DNA from: Neonectria sp. B-13
Taxonomy: Eukaryota > Ascomycota > Sordariomycetes > Hypocreales > Nectriaceae
Assembly: GCA_002682825.1 (NCBI GenBank)
Contig: NOKP01000003.1
Coordinates: 2,294,001 to 2,358,000 of the forward strand
DNA length: 64,000 nucleotides
Direction: 5' to 3'
The position numbers were made by a program, and so were the translations under genes. Of this stretch, positions 44,609 through 54,845 are shown in pieces. Numbering within the stretch: the stretch's first letter is position 1; each line of letters opens with the position of its first letter. The notes beneath the pieces were generated by a model, which had not been told where the DNA came from, made no database searches, and was given only the letters and a program-made list of their open reading frames with translations.

Positions 44609-45555
44609 CCGGATTCGATTCTGCCGACTTGACAAGTTAGGCGTGTACATTTTCTTTTGTATTGTCGCAGAAGCGATAGACTGTACGATATTGGTTACGG
44701 GGTGGACATGTACGTGGTGGTGTATGACTGCATCTGCATTGGACGGTTGGTGGGTTTGGGACTCATGATGGGTTGGATGGGTCATGGTCGGTCTGGCGTT
44801 GTCATGAGAAGAGAAAGCACGAGAAAGACGAACTTTGAGATAAAGTTAATGATGTACAAGTATATGTTTAGTTATCTACTTAGCTACCTGTAACGTAATG
44901 TATCAAGATGTGTAATTCAACGAAAGGTCTGATGAGGATGTACGGATATGTCAAGATGTATCACGTCTTGTTGTGCCGTGTTAGTGGGGATGTTTCGTAA
45001 CGCTCCTTGCCGGCTAGCGGCAGCGTGGAGTCCAGCCAGTGGTTTTTGGCTAATTTATAGTGGACTTTACTGGCCGCTCCCGGTGGCCTGGTGGGAAAAA
45101 CAAGCTCACCGTGCAGGCGGCCTGATGACGAAAGGGCGGCTGCCAAGTGGGGTTTGCTTCGATCCTCAGCTCAGACGGAGCTGGATCTGTCTCTTCTCTG
45201 CTGTCACCAACAAGTTCTGCCCATTTCACACGTTTTCGACAGCCTGAACTCGACCCAGCTGTATTAGTACATGGTCTGATTTCCATCTCTGTCGTTGCCT
45301 TTTTCTCTATTTTGTTCATTTTTCTGTCCTTCATCCTCTCGCTTCTCCAAGACCGCCCTAGCCTAACCCCTCTTGTATGACGACGACGGCTCTGTGAAAC
45401 CGAGTCGAAGCTATCCCTCGCTCCCACCGCACGACTGCATCAACAAAGGCCCAAGACTGTGAGATACACGAATCGGGCGGACAGCAACGGCTACAGAGAC
45501 GGAAGAGACGACAACTCGCCAGCCAACCATCCATCCATCACGACGCACCACAGCC
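44609..45555. promoter_or_regulatory. MIP1 3' flank and promoter of the glomulin-family gene
   Basis: 950 bp between two plus-strand genes. The first 300 bp is T/A-rich (likely MIP1 3' UTR). The stretch about 45270-45400 is pyrimidine-rich, resembling a fungal core promoter before the next start. No gene identified. Confidence 0.5.
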
Positions 45556-47415
45556 ATGACGTCCCTCGACGAAACCATCAACCGACTCAAAGAGTCTCGC
45601 CCTCCCGCCACCGACGCCTTCACCTACCTCACCATCGTCGAGAAGTCCCTGTCCCCCGACATCCTCCCGGCCCTCGAAGACATCCTCGAGGATGCCAAGC
45701 TGACCAACGACATTGGCTGGGACCTCGTCGAGATGCTCGTCTCTGTCCCCGGCAGCGAGTCCTGCCTCGAGACCATCGCCCGCCTCGGCAACCCGCGCGA
45801 GGTCATCCTCAAGGTCCTCGAGGTCCTCGACTCCAACTCGGAGTCGTCCGAGGCCGGCGACGCCAAGGCCAGCGCCAAGTTCATCGCCCTCGTCGGCATG
45901 CTCACCATCCTGCACCGCCGCTTGCAGGTCAAGGCGCCCTCGCGCTTCCTCCAGTCCACCCTGCAGACCGTCTATAGAGCCTACGATCCTCACGGCGCAG
46001 AGACCACGGCCGCCGTCATCGATCTCGTTCGGTCCCTGTCCGGGCGCCAACGACCTCCTCTGCCTACGCGCCAGTCGAGCACGAGGTTGGAAACACCCTT
46101 TCAAGAGAGCGACCCTGCCAAAAGTGCCCCGGATCCCGAGGCCGAGACGACGGACCAGACGAGTCCGGGAGAACCCGAGCTAGTGGCACGGCTATTACAG
46201 TCGTTCATCACCAGCATTCTCGAGGCGTACGTGAACTCGAACAACATGGAATGGGCGTCAAGACTTCTGGAATACTGCAACCCAGAGAGGATTGTGCCTG
46301 GTCGGCCGACGATGCTGCAGGCCTTCAACCAGGTCGCTGAGCTGCAGGCCATGGACGCATTGGTCGGCCAGCTGGTGGTAAGTTAGCGATTCCAACTCCC
46401 GAACTTCGTTTTACTGATTGTATTGCTCAAGGCTGTTGCCAATGATCTTGGCTTGTCAAAAATGTCCACTGCCGAGGTAAAGCAAATCCTCGAGGCTCCA
46501 GTTTCCAGCAACCCATTCGCCGGCGAGCCCGATTCCCAGCATCCCGAAGATACGAAGATGTCGACCGGCGGATTCATGTGCTTCACAGCGTACCGCATGT
46601 TTGCGTCACAAATCTTCGACGCCGACTACGACCATCCCGACATCAACATCTTCCCCGATCACCATGTCCTCCTCAAGCGTTTCCTGGAAGACGAACCCCA
46701 GGCCAAGATTGTGGGAAACCCCGGTACCGTCGAGGCGCTCTTAGTCGTGGGCTTGTGGCTCAACGATGAGAAGCGGTTAGGAGACAGCTCCAGTGCCATC
46801 TCGGAAAAGGAGTCAAACTTTCAGTCTTATCACCATCTTTTGACCCTGATCTCCGTCTTCCACCCAACCCTCCGTGTCCGAAACGCAGCCACGACGCTGG
46901 CGGGCCTCATTCTGCATGCCGACCCCGAAGAAGACGACCGTCTCTCCATCTTGGAGGACTTGCTCGAGAACTGCATGTTCTCGACTCTGCAAGCCTGTGC
47001 AGTGACGTGGCTACGGGAAGAAATGATCGTGGCCCGCAAGGCTGGCTCTAAGGGCCGCTTCTCTGATCCGAACTGCCTGGACACCCTGCAATATACTCTT
47101 TTCCAGGATCTCGTGCACCTCAGGGAGACAGACTCGCTGGCACTCTGGGAGTACTGGGTACAGAACGCGCCTTTCCACCTGCAGGTCGCAAACTTCGCCC
47201 TGTTCCTCTTCGGCGGGAAGGATTACAAGGACCTAGCACCGGCTGGAATGGCGGCGGCCATCGAGCACCGATACGTCGGTCCGCTCTTGTACCTGGCGAA
47301 GACGCTGACGAGTGCCGTGGAGAAGAAGGAGATTGACGGTGATGGCATGGAGGGTGATGTGTTGATGCAGCTGGGCATCCTGGCAGATACGCTAGAGCGT
47401 GTGCCTCTGCAGTGA
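45556..47415 (+). CDS. YAP-binding/Alf4/glomulin family protein (DUF1760, Ybp-like)
   Basis: Two exons, 45556-46377 and 46432-47415; intron 54 nt (GTAAGT...TCAAG); 601 residues. The family includes yeast Ybp1/Ybp2 (oxidative-stress signalling to Yap1, kinetochore link), plant Alf4 and animal glomulin, which binds the Rbx1 RING of cullin ligases. Diagnostic blocks: TLEDTI-like start (SLDETINRLKE), FTYLTIVEKSLSPDILP, IGWDLVEMLVSVPGSE, ETIARLGNPREVILKVLE and SRFLQSTLQTVYRAYD, then LVARLLQSFITSILEAYV, FPDHHVLLKRFLED and LLVVGLWL. It is an all-helical repeat protein without membrane spans. Whether its role is stress signalling or cullin inhibition cannot be read from the sequence. Confidence 0.85.
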
Positions 47416-48499
47416 GGCGTAGATATGGGCAACGGGACTGAACGGGGCGGTGTTGATCTGGAGTAACGAAAACGGAAACGGGGAGGCTTCATTTGACATG
47501 AGTCTCGTTATGAACTCGGGTATGCGACATTGTATGAAATCACATATGAATGAGAGGTACATGGCAATTGTATTTAAATATCAATTAATGGAATATGCCG
47601 GCGCCTGAGGTGCGGATGCTCATGTCGACGTTGGATTTTGCCAGTGTGATTAACCGGGATGTAGGGTAGCCAACGCTGAATGAGAGGTTCTGCAGTAAGT
47701 CCAAGTTGATGAATGAAGTACAATCAATCGGGCTAGCGAAGGTCTTGGAATTTATAAATATTGAATTGCGTTAGATGAAACTCTGCTGCGTATTGACCAA
47801 ATGGTTGGTTATGCTTCAAGGTATGTAAACCATTCGGAAATATTTCGCAGCCTCAGCGAACAACGCCTGGATTCGGGTCATCGGCCTACGAGGCGCGACA
47901 ACCAACCGAGACAGTGTTTCCGTGACCATATTCGGCGGTTGCCTGAGAATGATTCTCACAGGACAAGGATTAATGGATCACGACCAGGTGGTTGTGAGTT
48001 TGTGACCACTCGGAATATCCATGATGATGATGTCAAGGCTCGTCAAAGACGTCGGGTGATTTATTGCTATGGCTACGTGTACAGCATCACGACTCACGAC
48101 GGACCTAGTCCCAGCTCTTCGTAGCGTATCATCGTTTTTGTAACCGGAGGATTGCTGCGCCAGTAGAATTAAGCTCCGGGGGCGCCTTCCCTGAAGTGGG
48201 CAAAACAAATGACGGGGATATCTAGTCTAGTGACGTCATCCATCCGGTTCAGGTACCGTGGCGCGCTAAGGGCACCGTCTAATGCGTCTAAGCTGGCAAG
48301 CTGGGCACGCGAGAGCCTGCTTGCTTCCTTCGCCGGAGCTTTCCTTCCTCCCTCGCCTTTTTCTTCTTCTAATTTTTGCAAAAGCAATCTGCCCCGAGAA
48401 TCAGAACAAAGCAATGCCTGGTTGTTTGTCCTGCAACTGAACAAGCTGTGGCCTACGGCATAGCAAAAGAGACGCGCGTGCGAGGACGAAGCGAGAGGC
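47416..48499. other. Intergenic between the glomulin-family gene and the glycosyltransferase
   Basis: 1.08 kb between tandem plus-strand genes. The left half is A/T-rich (3' UTR, about 47540-47780). The last 250 bp includes a CT-rich run (about 48330-48380), probably the glycosyltransferase promoter and leader. No gene recognised. Confidence 0.55.
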
Positions 48500-51400
48500 A
48501 TGGCCCGAGACGATACCAGCGATGTTGACGAGCCGGTGGTTGCGAGGGAGACCGCAGAGCCTGGACACGGTCGAGTTCCAAAGACGACATTTGTGAACGT
48601 CTCCGACGGGCAGCTTGCATATCCCGGCCACATACCGCCGGCTGTCGAAACCCCCCGGGGTCCCCAGTCTACAAGAGGAGGAGGAGAAAATGAAGGAGAG
48701 GGCGCGCACAACAACGAGAAGAGACCCAGACAGCGGTCGGAGCCTGGAGTTTTATCCTCGACGACATCGAACCTGGCGGCGCCGAAAAATGCTCGTAATC
48801 GACCTGCCCCGACGAGGGCCTGGCCGACTGAGGTCCCGAGGCGAGGAGACCGTCAACCATCGCTTTTTCGGCCCGCAGCCGCCCAGCGAGCTGGGACCTC
48901 ATACCTGGACAAGGCCATATGGGAGAGCTACGGCATGCGCCGAGACTCCGTCTCCAGCGACAGCGACAGCGACAGCGACAGTGAGTTGGATGACGGGGAT
49001 AACGATGACCGGGCAAGCCAGGCGGCCCGAGACCAGGAGGAGATGCTATCCGCCACAAAGCAAGATGATAGATATCGGCGCTTTAGGGTGGGCAACGATA
49101 ACTTTCACACAAGCGGCAAGGTGAAGAAGGATGGACGACTACGCATTACTGTCAAGGAAACTGCCAACACAGGATATCTCGCCAAGGCTCTGGGCGCGGC
49201 ACTGACCAAGGTCGGTCCCGTCAAGGAGCATGGCGGAAAGGTCCCGGAGATCAAACTGCCAGACAGCGCTTCCTCGACGTCGATGGCCGTCTCGAACACC
49301 GGTACTCGCCCCCGTTTGAACATCGTCATCATGGTCATCGGCTCTCGCGGCGATGCGCAGCCGTTCCTCAAGATCGGCAAGGTCCTAAAGGAGGAATACG
49401 GACACCGCGTGCGCATCGCGACGCACCCGGCATTCCGAGAGTTCGTAGAGCAGGACTCCGGACTCGAGTTTTTCTCCGTTGGCGGTGACCCTTCGGAGCT
49501 CATGGCTTTCATGGTCAAGAATCCCGGGCTGATCCCGACCATCGACTCGGTCAAAGCTGGAGATATTGGGAAGCGGCGAGCGGCCATGGCCGAGATGTTT
49601 GACGGGTTCTGGCGGGCGTGCATCAATGCCACAGACGACGAGAAGGACCACCATAACCTGAAGATGATGGGTGCCAAGAGCCCGTTTGTGGCGGATGCCA
49701 TCATCGCCAACCCGCCAAGCTTCGCGCACATACACTGCGCAGAAGCGTTGGGGATTCCCCTGCACTTGATGTTTACTTTCCCCTACACGCCCACGCAAGC
49801 ATTTCCGCATCCCTTGGCCAGCATCAAGAAATCCAACGTCGATCCTGGGTACACAAACTTTATCTCGTACCCCCTTGTGGAGATGATGGTTTGGCAGGGC
49901 CTCGGTGATTTGGTCAACAACTTCCGTGTTAAGACATTGGGCCTGGATCCCATGTCGACTCTCTGGGCCCCGGGTGCGACATATCGGCTCCACGTTCCCT
50001 TTACGTATCTATGGTCTCCTGCCCTGGTACCCAAACCCGAGGATTGGGGGAGCGAGATTGGCGTGTCCGGGTTCGTCTTCCTCGACCTCGCTTCATCATT
50101 CGAGCCCCCAAAGGAGCTTGAAGAATTTCTCGATGGCGGCGAGACACCTATTTATATCGGATTTGGATCTATTGTCGTCGATGATCCGGAACGTTTCACG
50201 GAGATGATCTTCAAGGCGGTAGAGATGGCAGGTGTCCGAGCATTGGTTTCGAAGGGCTGGGGTAAACTCGGAGGCGAAAACGTACCGGACAACATCTTCA
50301 TGCTCGAAAACACTCCCCATGATTGGCTCTTTCCGCGGGTCAAAGCCTGCGTAATCCATGGCGGTGCCGGAACCACAGCTATTGCCCTCAAGTGCGGGAA
50401 GCCTACCATGATTGTCCCTTTCTTTGGCGACCAGCACTTTTGGGGCAACATGTTGGGCAATGCAGGCGTTGGCCCACAGCCCATCCCATATAAGGCCCTG
50501 GACGCCGAAAAGCTCGCAGAAGGCATCAAGTACTGTCTCACCGACGAGGCCCAGAAGGCTGCGGGGAAGATGGCCGAGGCAATCGAAAACGATGGAGACG
50601 GAGCAAGCAACGCCGTGGAGCAATTCCACCGTCAGCTGCTCCTCAGGGAACCGACATCGCTCAGATGCTCCATCCTCAAGGACAAAACCGCTGTCTGGAG
50701 CGTGAAGAGCTCACATGTCAGGCTAAGTGCCCAGGCCGCGGATATCCTCGTGGGCAATGGCCTTCTAAGCTGGAAACGCCTCAGATTGCTCAGACAAATG
50801 GAATGGAACGATTTCGAGGGTCCCGGAGAGCCCGTTACAGGCGCAGCGGCATCCATTGCGGGTACGGTGGGCGAAGCCTTCACCGGGATCGTCAGTGTCC
50901 CATATCGTCTGGCGAGGACGTCCACAAAGCGGAGGGACAAGAAGAAAGCGAGCAGAGAAAAAAAGAAGGCCTTGAAGCAAAAGGCGAAGGAATCCAATGT
51001 CACAGCCCGCCACCCCTCGGAAACCTCCAACATCGCGCTTGACACCGCGTCAATCCACACAGATGTAACTGCGAGTGGAAGATACGAGCACTATGCTAGT
51101 GATGTCGCCCGTGGCATGAAAAGGACTGCTACCGCCATTGCGAAGGCTCCCGCTGATCTCTCGCTGGCGCTAGCCCAGGGCTTCCACAATGCCCCTCGTC
51201 TTTACGGCGACGACACGGTGCGCAGGACCCCTCGGGTGACAGGCTTTCGCTCAGGCCTGCGTGCGGCGCGGTTCGAGTTTGTGTATGGCGTCTACGACGG
51301 ATTCACGGGTGTTGTGCGTTTACCAGTCCGTGGAGCGAGGGACAACGGTGTTATTGGCTTCGTGAAAGGAGTAGGCATGGGGCTGACCGGGCTCATTCTC

Positions 51401-51937
51401 AAGAATCTGGCCGCCATCGTAGGCCCTTTCGGTTTCACACTCAAGGGTCTGGTAAAGCAGGCAGGGAGACACAAGAGACCCGAGAAATTCATCCGTCGGG
51501 CTCGAATTGTGCAAGGGCAACGTGAGGTCAAGGCACTTTCCGGCGAGCGACGCAAAGAACTCAGCAAGCAGACCATTGAGGGCTGGCTCATCATGAAGGA
51601 GCTGTGCGATGTAATCGCGAACGTGGAACGCCAGCGGGGTCTCGCAGGACAGATCGATCGAGTGCTGTTAGATACAGACGCCATGTTCGTGGACGTTGAA
51701 TCTGCGAATCGAGCATTGCAGGCACTGAAAAGGGGGGAGAGCCTGGAGAGCATATTGAATCCCGAGCGTCAAGGGCTGGATTGTGACAAGGCCAAGAGTA
51801 GTGCAAAGCGCAGTACGTCGGTTCAAAGATCGCCGAACCCGTCGAACACAAGCAGGGAAGAGTCGAGACGAGGTTCTTCTCAAAACACACAGGAACATGA
51901 CGCGAAGACAGGAGATAATGATAGGCTTATCACATAG
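48500..51937 (+). CDS. GT28/UGT-type sterol-glucosyltransferase-like protein with VPS13-C-like tail
   Basis: A 1145-residue single-exon protein. Residues 1-250 are disordered and charged, with an SDSDSDSDSE run. The glycosyltransferase core (about 270-690) is GT-B: it opens with IVIMVIGSRGDAQPFLKIGK, as in sterol 3-beta-glucosyltransferases (GT28 N-terminal fold), and has the nucleotide-sugar block HGGAGTTAIALKCGKP followed by MIVPFFGDQHFWG near residues 619-645. Family members transfer glucose from UDP-glucose to sterol. No GRAM or PH domain of the Atg26 type is visible. After a Lys-rich helix, residues about 920-1000 contain YGVYDGFTGVVRLPVRGA and GFVKGVGMGLTGLILK, which resemble the repeated glycine motifs at the VPS13 C-terminus. 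The acceptor and location are unknown. ATG is at 48500. Confidence 0.88.
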   Translation: MARDDTSDVDEPVVARETAEPGHGRVPKTTFVNVSDGQLAYPGHIPPAVETPRGPQSTRGGGENEGEGAHNNEKRPRQRSEPGVLSSTTSNLAAPKNARNRPAPTRAWPTEVPRRGDRQPSLFRPAAAQRAGTSYLDKAIWESYGMRRDSVSSDSDSDSDSELDDGDNDDRASQAARDQEEMLSATKQDDRYRRFRVGNDNFHTSGKVKKDGRLRITVKETANTGYLAKALGAALTKVGPVKEHGGKVPEIKLPDSASSTSMAVSNTGTRPRLNIVIMVIGSRGDAQPFLKIGKVLKEEYGHRVRIATHPAFREFVEQDSGLEFFSVGGDPSELMAFMVKNPGLIPTIDSVKAGDIGKRRAAMAEMFDGFWRACINATDDEKDHHNLKMMGAKSPFVADAIIANPPSFAHIHCAEALGIPLHLMFTFPYTPTQAFPHPLASIKKSNVDPGYTNFISYPLVEMMVWQGLGDLVNNFRVKTLGLDPMSTLWAPGATYRLHVPFTYLWSPALVPKPEDWGSEIGVSGFVFLDLASSFEPPKELEEFLDGGETPIYIGFGSIVVDDPERFTEMIFKAVEMAGVRALVSKGWGKLGGENVPDNIFMLENTPHDWLFPRVKACVIHGGAGTTAIALKCGKPTMIVPFFGDQHFWGNMLGNAGVGPQPIPYKALDAEKLAEGIKYCLTDEAQKAAGKMAEAIENDGDGASNAVEQFHRQLLLREPTSLRCSILKDKTAVWSVKSSHVRLSAQAADILVGNGLLSWKRLRLLRQMEWNDFEGPGEPVTGAAASIAGTVGEAFTGIVSVPYRLARTSTKRRDKKKASREKKKALKQKAKESNVTARHPSETSNIALDTASIHTDVTASGRYEHYASDVARGMKRTATAIAKAPADLSLALAQGFHNAPRLYGDDTVRRTPRVTGFRSGLRAARFEFVYGVYDGFTGVVRLPVRGARDNGVIGFVKGVGMGLTGLILKNLAAIVGPFGFTLKGLVKQAGRHKRPEKFIRRARIVQGQREVKALSGERRKELSKQTIEGWLIMKELCDVIANVERQRGLAGQIDRVLLDTDAMFVDVESANRALQALKRGESLESILNPERQGLDCDKAKSSAKRSTSVQRSPNPSNTSREESRRGSSQNTQEHDAKTGDNDRLIT
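48955..48982. repeat. CAGCGA hexanucleotide array
   Basis: Four tandem CAGCGA-type units (the last CAGTGA), coding the alternating Ser-Asp stretch before the glycosyltransferase core. SD runs of this kind are typical casein-kinase-2 targets. Confidence 0.9.
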
Positions 51938-52273
51938 TCGGACAGGTAGACTTAAGAAGTCAAGGGGAGAGGGCTTTCGTGGTGGTTATCATAGCTTGGT
52001 GTTGGGATGCATGTGTCCTTTGGGGAACACGGATACTTGTTAGTTTTTGTAATGGGCTAAAGAGCGGCTGAGTGAGTTCAATATATTGGTCTGCACAGAC
52101 GGCGATAATAGGGTGACTCTTACGTGAAGTTGGTGTATGTCTGTTGATGATGATTCGTGTTTGTAGGCAGTCTTCGTCTATGTAATCTGTGGTGCTTGAT
52201 GTGCAACATGTGGCGTTTTGATCAGTTGATAGAATGTGAACGTCTTAGGCTTGGGCTGAATCCCGCGATGACT
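51938..52273. other. Convergent 3' flank of the glycosyltransferase gene and SPP2
   Basis: 336 bp between facing stop codons. It is T/G-rich on the plus strand and should contain both 3' UTRs. No gene. Confidence 0.6.
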
Positions 52274-53338
52274 TTACCGCCGGCGATCCCGATCATGATC
52301 GCGGTGTCGGTCTCGATGTCGATCATGATCCCGATGGCGGTCGCGGTCATGTTCGCGGTCACGGTCGTTGTGTCCATGTCTATCCCGTTCCCTCTCGCGC
52401 TCGCGCTTGTAGCTATCCTCGTGCTGGCGGCTCTCCTTTCGCTTGCTCTCCTCCCGGCGGTAGTCGTTCAGGCGCGGCCGGCGGTTCTTCTTGCCGCCTT
52501 GGTTCCAGGCGCCTAGGTCCTCGTCCTCCTTGAGCTCCTTGGCACCCAAGCCAAGGCGGTTGGGCCTTCGCTTGACCTCCTTGACCATGGCGCCCCGGGC
52601 TTTGCCGTCCCAGCCCATGCCGCGCAGGAGGGCAGCGCCAAACTCTTCGACAGGCATGGCCTCGTAGTCCTCCAGGGTGGATGCCTCGCCGGCTTGTTCG
52701 ACGTCGCGCTTGAAGGCGTCCTCTTCCGTGGGGTGGATGACTTTCTCGTCCTCGGGCTTGTTGCCCAGCAGGGCATCCATGGCTTGTTCGTCGGTTGTCC
52801 GTTTGGGTGGCGGATCTTGGTCAGGCCCATCCTTCGTGGTTGCGTCTTCATCTGTCTTGCCGTGGTCTGGCTCCTTCTCCTCCTCTTGATCGTCCTTGGT
52901 CGTCGCCCTGATGGTCAGGCCCCATTTGAGCTCCTTATCCTGGTCTGCTGGCTCCGTCTCGACGGTGGTTTTGTTTTGTTGCGCCCTAGCCTCTTCTGGT
53001 AGCAGATTCTTGCCCTTCCTTTGCGCCTTCACATCGGACTTCCAGTCGCGATTCGCTTGCCGAGCGATTACATATTCCTTCTTCTCTGTCTTGGCGTCTT
53101 TAGCCTTCCGTTCAGTTTCAGCCCCATCTGCGCCAAATCCAGTAATCTTCTCATGGCGTCCTCGACCGTCGTCCTCGGGTTCTGAATCGGAGCCTCCTCC
53201 CCAAGCGTTGGAGCGCGGTCGTTTTCCGAGTGTCGAAGGGGGATTGGGTCGGGATGACTTCTTCACGGTGGCGCCGGGGGATGGAGCGCCGAATTTGATG
53301 GCGATACGCGGTGCGGCGCCCTTGCTTCGGTCAGTCAT
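52274..53338 (-). CDS. SPP2: Pre-mRNA splicing factor Spp2 (G-patch; GPKOW homologue)
   Basis: A 354-residue single-exon protein. Spp2 tethers and activates the DEAH helicase Prp2 for the first catalytic rearrangement of the spliceosome. Fungal Spp2 features: MTDRSKGAAPRIAIKFG start (KFG motif), the conserved EKITGFGADG, the central KKEYVIARQANRDWKSD, a hydrophobic stretch with LEDYEAMPVEEFGAALLRG, and the G-patch GMGWDGKARG...RRPNRLGLGAKEL. The tail is a His/Arg/Asp/Glu repeat of about 60 residues (RDRHRDHDRHRDRHRDHD), an RD/RE-type low-complexity domain also common in metazoan splicing factors. ATG at 53338 is the first in frame. It is divergent from VID21. Confidence 0.92.
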   Translation of the reverse strand: MTDRSKGAAPRIAIKFGAPSPGATVKKSSRPNPPSTLGKRPRSNAWGGGSDSEPEDDGRGRHEKITGFGADGAETERKAKDAKTEKKEYVIARQANRDWKSDVKAQRKGKNLLPEEARAQQNKTTVETEPADQDKELKWGLTIRATTKDDQEEEKEPDHGKTDEDATTKDGPDQDPPPKRTTDEQAMDALLGNKPEDEKVIHPTEEDAFKRDVEQAGEASTLEDYEAMPVEEFGAALLRGMGWDGKARGAMVKEVKRRPNRLGLGAKELKEDEDLGAWNQGGKKNRRPRLNDYRREESKRKESRQHEDSYKRERERERDRHGHNDRDREHDRDRHRDHDRHRDRHRDHDRDRRR

Positions 53339-54845
53339 GGTTTGGTGACGTGTTGTGGTTGTGCTCGGATTCTCGGATTCTCGGTCGTGATGAGGTGGAA
53401 TAATTTAGATTCAAAGGCAGCGCAGGAAGATACGTCAGTTGAGCAGGCAGAGGGGATGTGGCTTGAAAAGTGGCTGGTGCGATGTTAAGAGGCGGCTTGG
53501 TTAGTGAGGCGTCCAAGTGGATCCTTCAATCTGGCCGCAACATGCCAGGAATCAGTGGAAGAATTTTGGCAAATTTTCCAAAGTTGAAGGGTATTTTTTA
53601 TTTGCTTATTTACAAATGAAATCAAACACGAAGCGACGTTCGAGACGCCGAAGCATCGTTTGAGTACGGATACACTTTGGCTTAACATCTACAACATTGG
53701 CTTTGGGAATCAATGCACATGGCAGGGAACGACACCGACAGCCTCCGAATGCGGGTGCGAACTTACACCGTGCGTGTGTCGCAACGCACCGAGTGGATCG
53801 TGCCGCATATTGCCCCCTACGCGTGTGGGTCCTCATTTTTAGCACCGCTCGTTAGGCTTAGGAAGTTCAGTATCTTAGGCTGAAGTAGGGAAATGGTGGG
53901 CAAAATGAGGAGCCTTTATTGGTGGCCTGTGGAGCTGAGAGAGCAGTGCACAGGATTCCATTGCAAATCGATGCTAACGACCATGTATTTAAAGTGGACA
54001 TGGGCCAGGGTAATGGAGCAGCAGGGATGTCACTGACGACATTGACATGTTCACGGTGAGGAAACAGAGGTCGCTATTCTGCGAAGTGTGTGCCTGGAGA
54101 TGAATTCTTTTTAGAGCACAGTTGATACGACTACTACTTCATAGGCCAGATACTGTATGTACTGGAGCGATTGGTTAGTGCCACCATTTAAACTTTTATG
54201 TACATGATGTGATGATTAGTAGTACTTATTTGGGTGTCAAGGCCCGTTCATTGCGGTTTGCTAGCACTCAGTGCTTGTGGAAGCCGGCCCTGGTGCCAAT
54301 ATTGTAGTCCTACGCCCGCTCGGGGCGATACGTACCCCATCAAACCCAGCACTCACTTGGTGGGCATGTGTGTTAGCCTGAAATCTGTTCGCAAGCCCCC
54401 CTTCCTGCCTGTCGCTTCGCTCCTGCCTGGTCCTAGTGTCCCTCCCTCCTGCCTTGTCAAGTTGTTCCCCGACAAATTTCCCTCTCTTGCTCTTTCCTCT
54501 CGCCCCCCTGCTGCAGCGCGCCCTCACCTCGCCGCACTGGAACTTTTAACGCCAAAACACCCCCAGGTCTTCTGCCTTCCGCCTTCCGCCCGGACGCCCC
54601 AAGTAAACTCCACTGTTGCCAGCGCCTGTAAATCCCCCCAAACCACCATCCACCACCGCACCAACCCCCCCGAGATCAAAAATTTGACGCCCTCCCACGA
54701 CGCTGCAATCGACGAACATCGCCCGAAATCAATCAACAACAACGACTTCCATCCCGTTGAACGCGTGGATCCATCTCGGATTGCCTCGCTTCATCCGCTG
54801 CCACGTCCGTTTCGCCCAAAAACGGATGTCGCGGCTGCCGATGCT
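53339..54845. promoter_or_regulatory. Divergent region between SPP2 and VID21
   Basis: 1.5 kb between head-to-head starts. The last 500 bp before VID21 is C-rich and poor in G (typical leader), and stays open in the VID21 frame with an in-frame ATG at 54366. No other gene or RNA recognised. Confidence 0.5.

Noticed and set aside
45538..46104. 188-codon minus frame opposite the glomulin-family gene
   Set aside because: Gly/Glu/Asp/Leu-rich shadow of a codon-biased gene on the plus strand.
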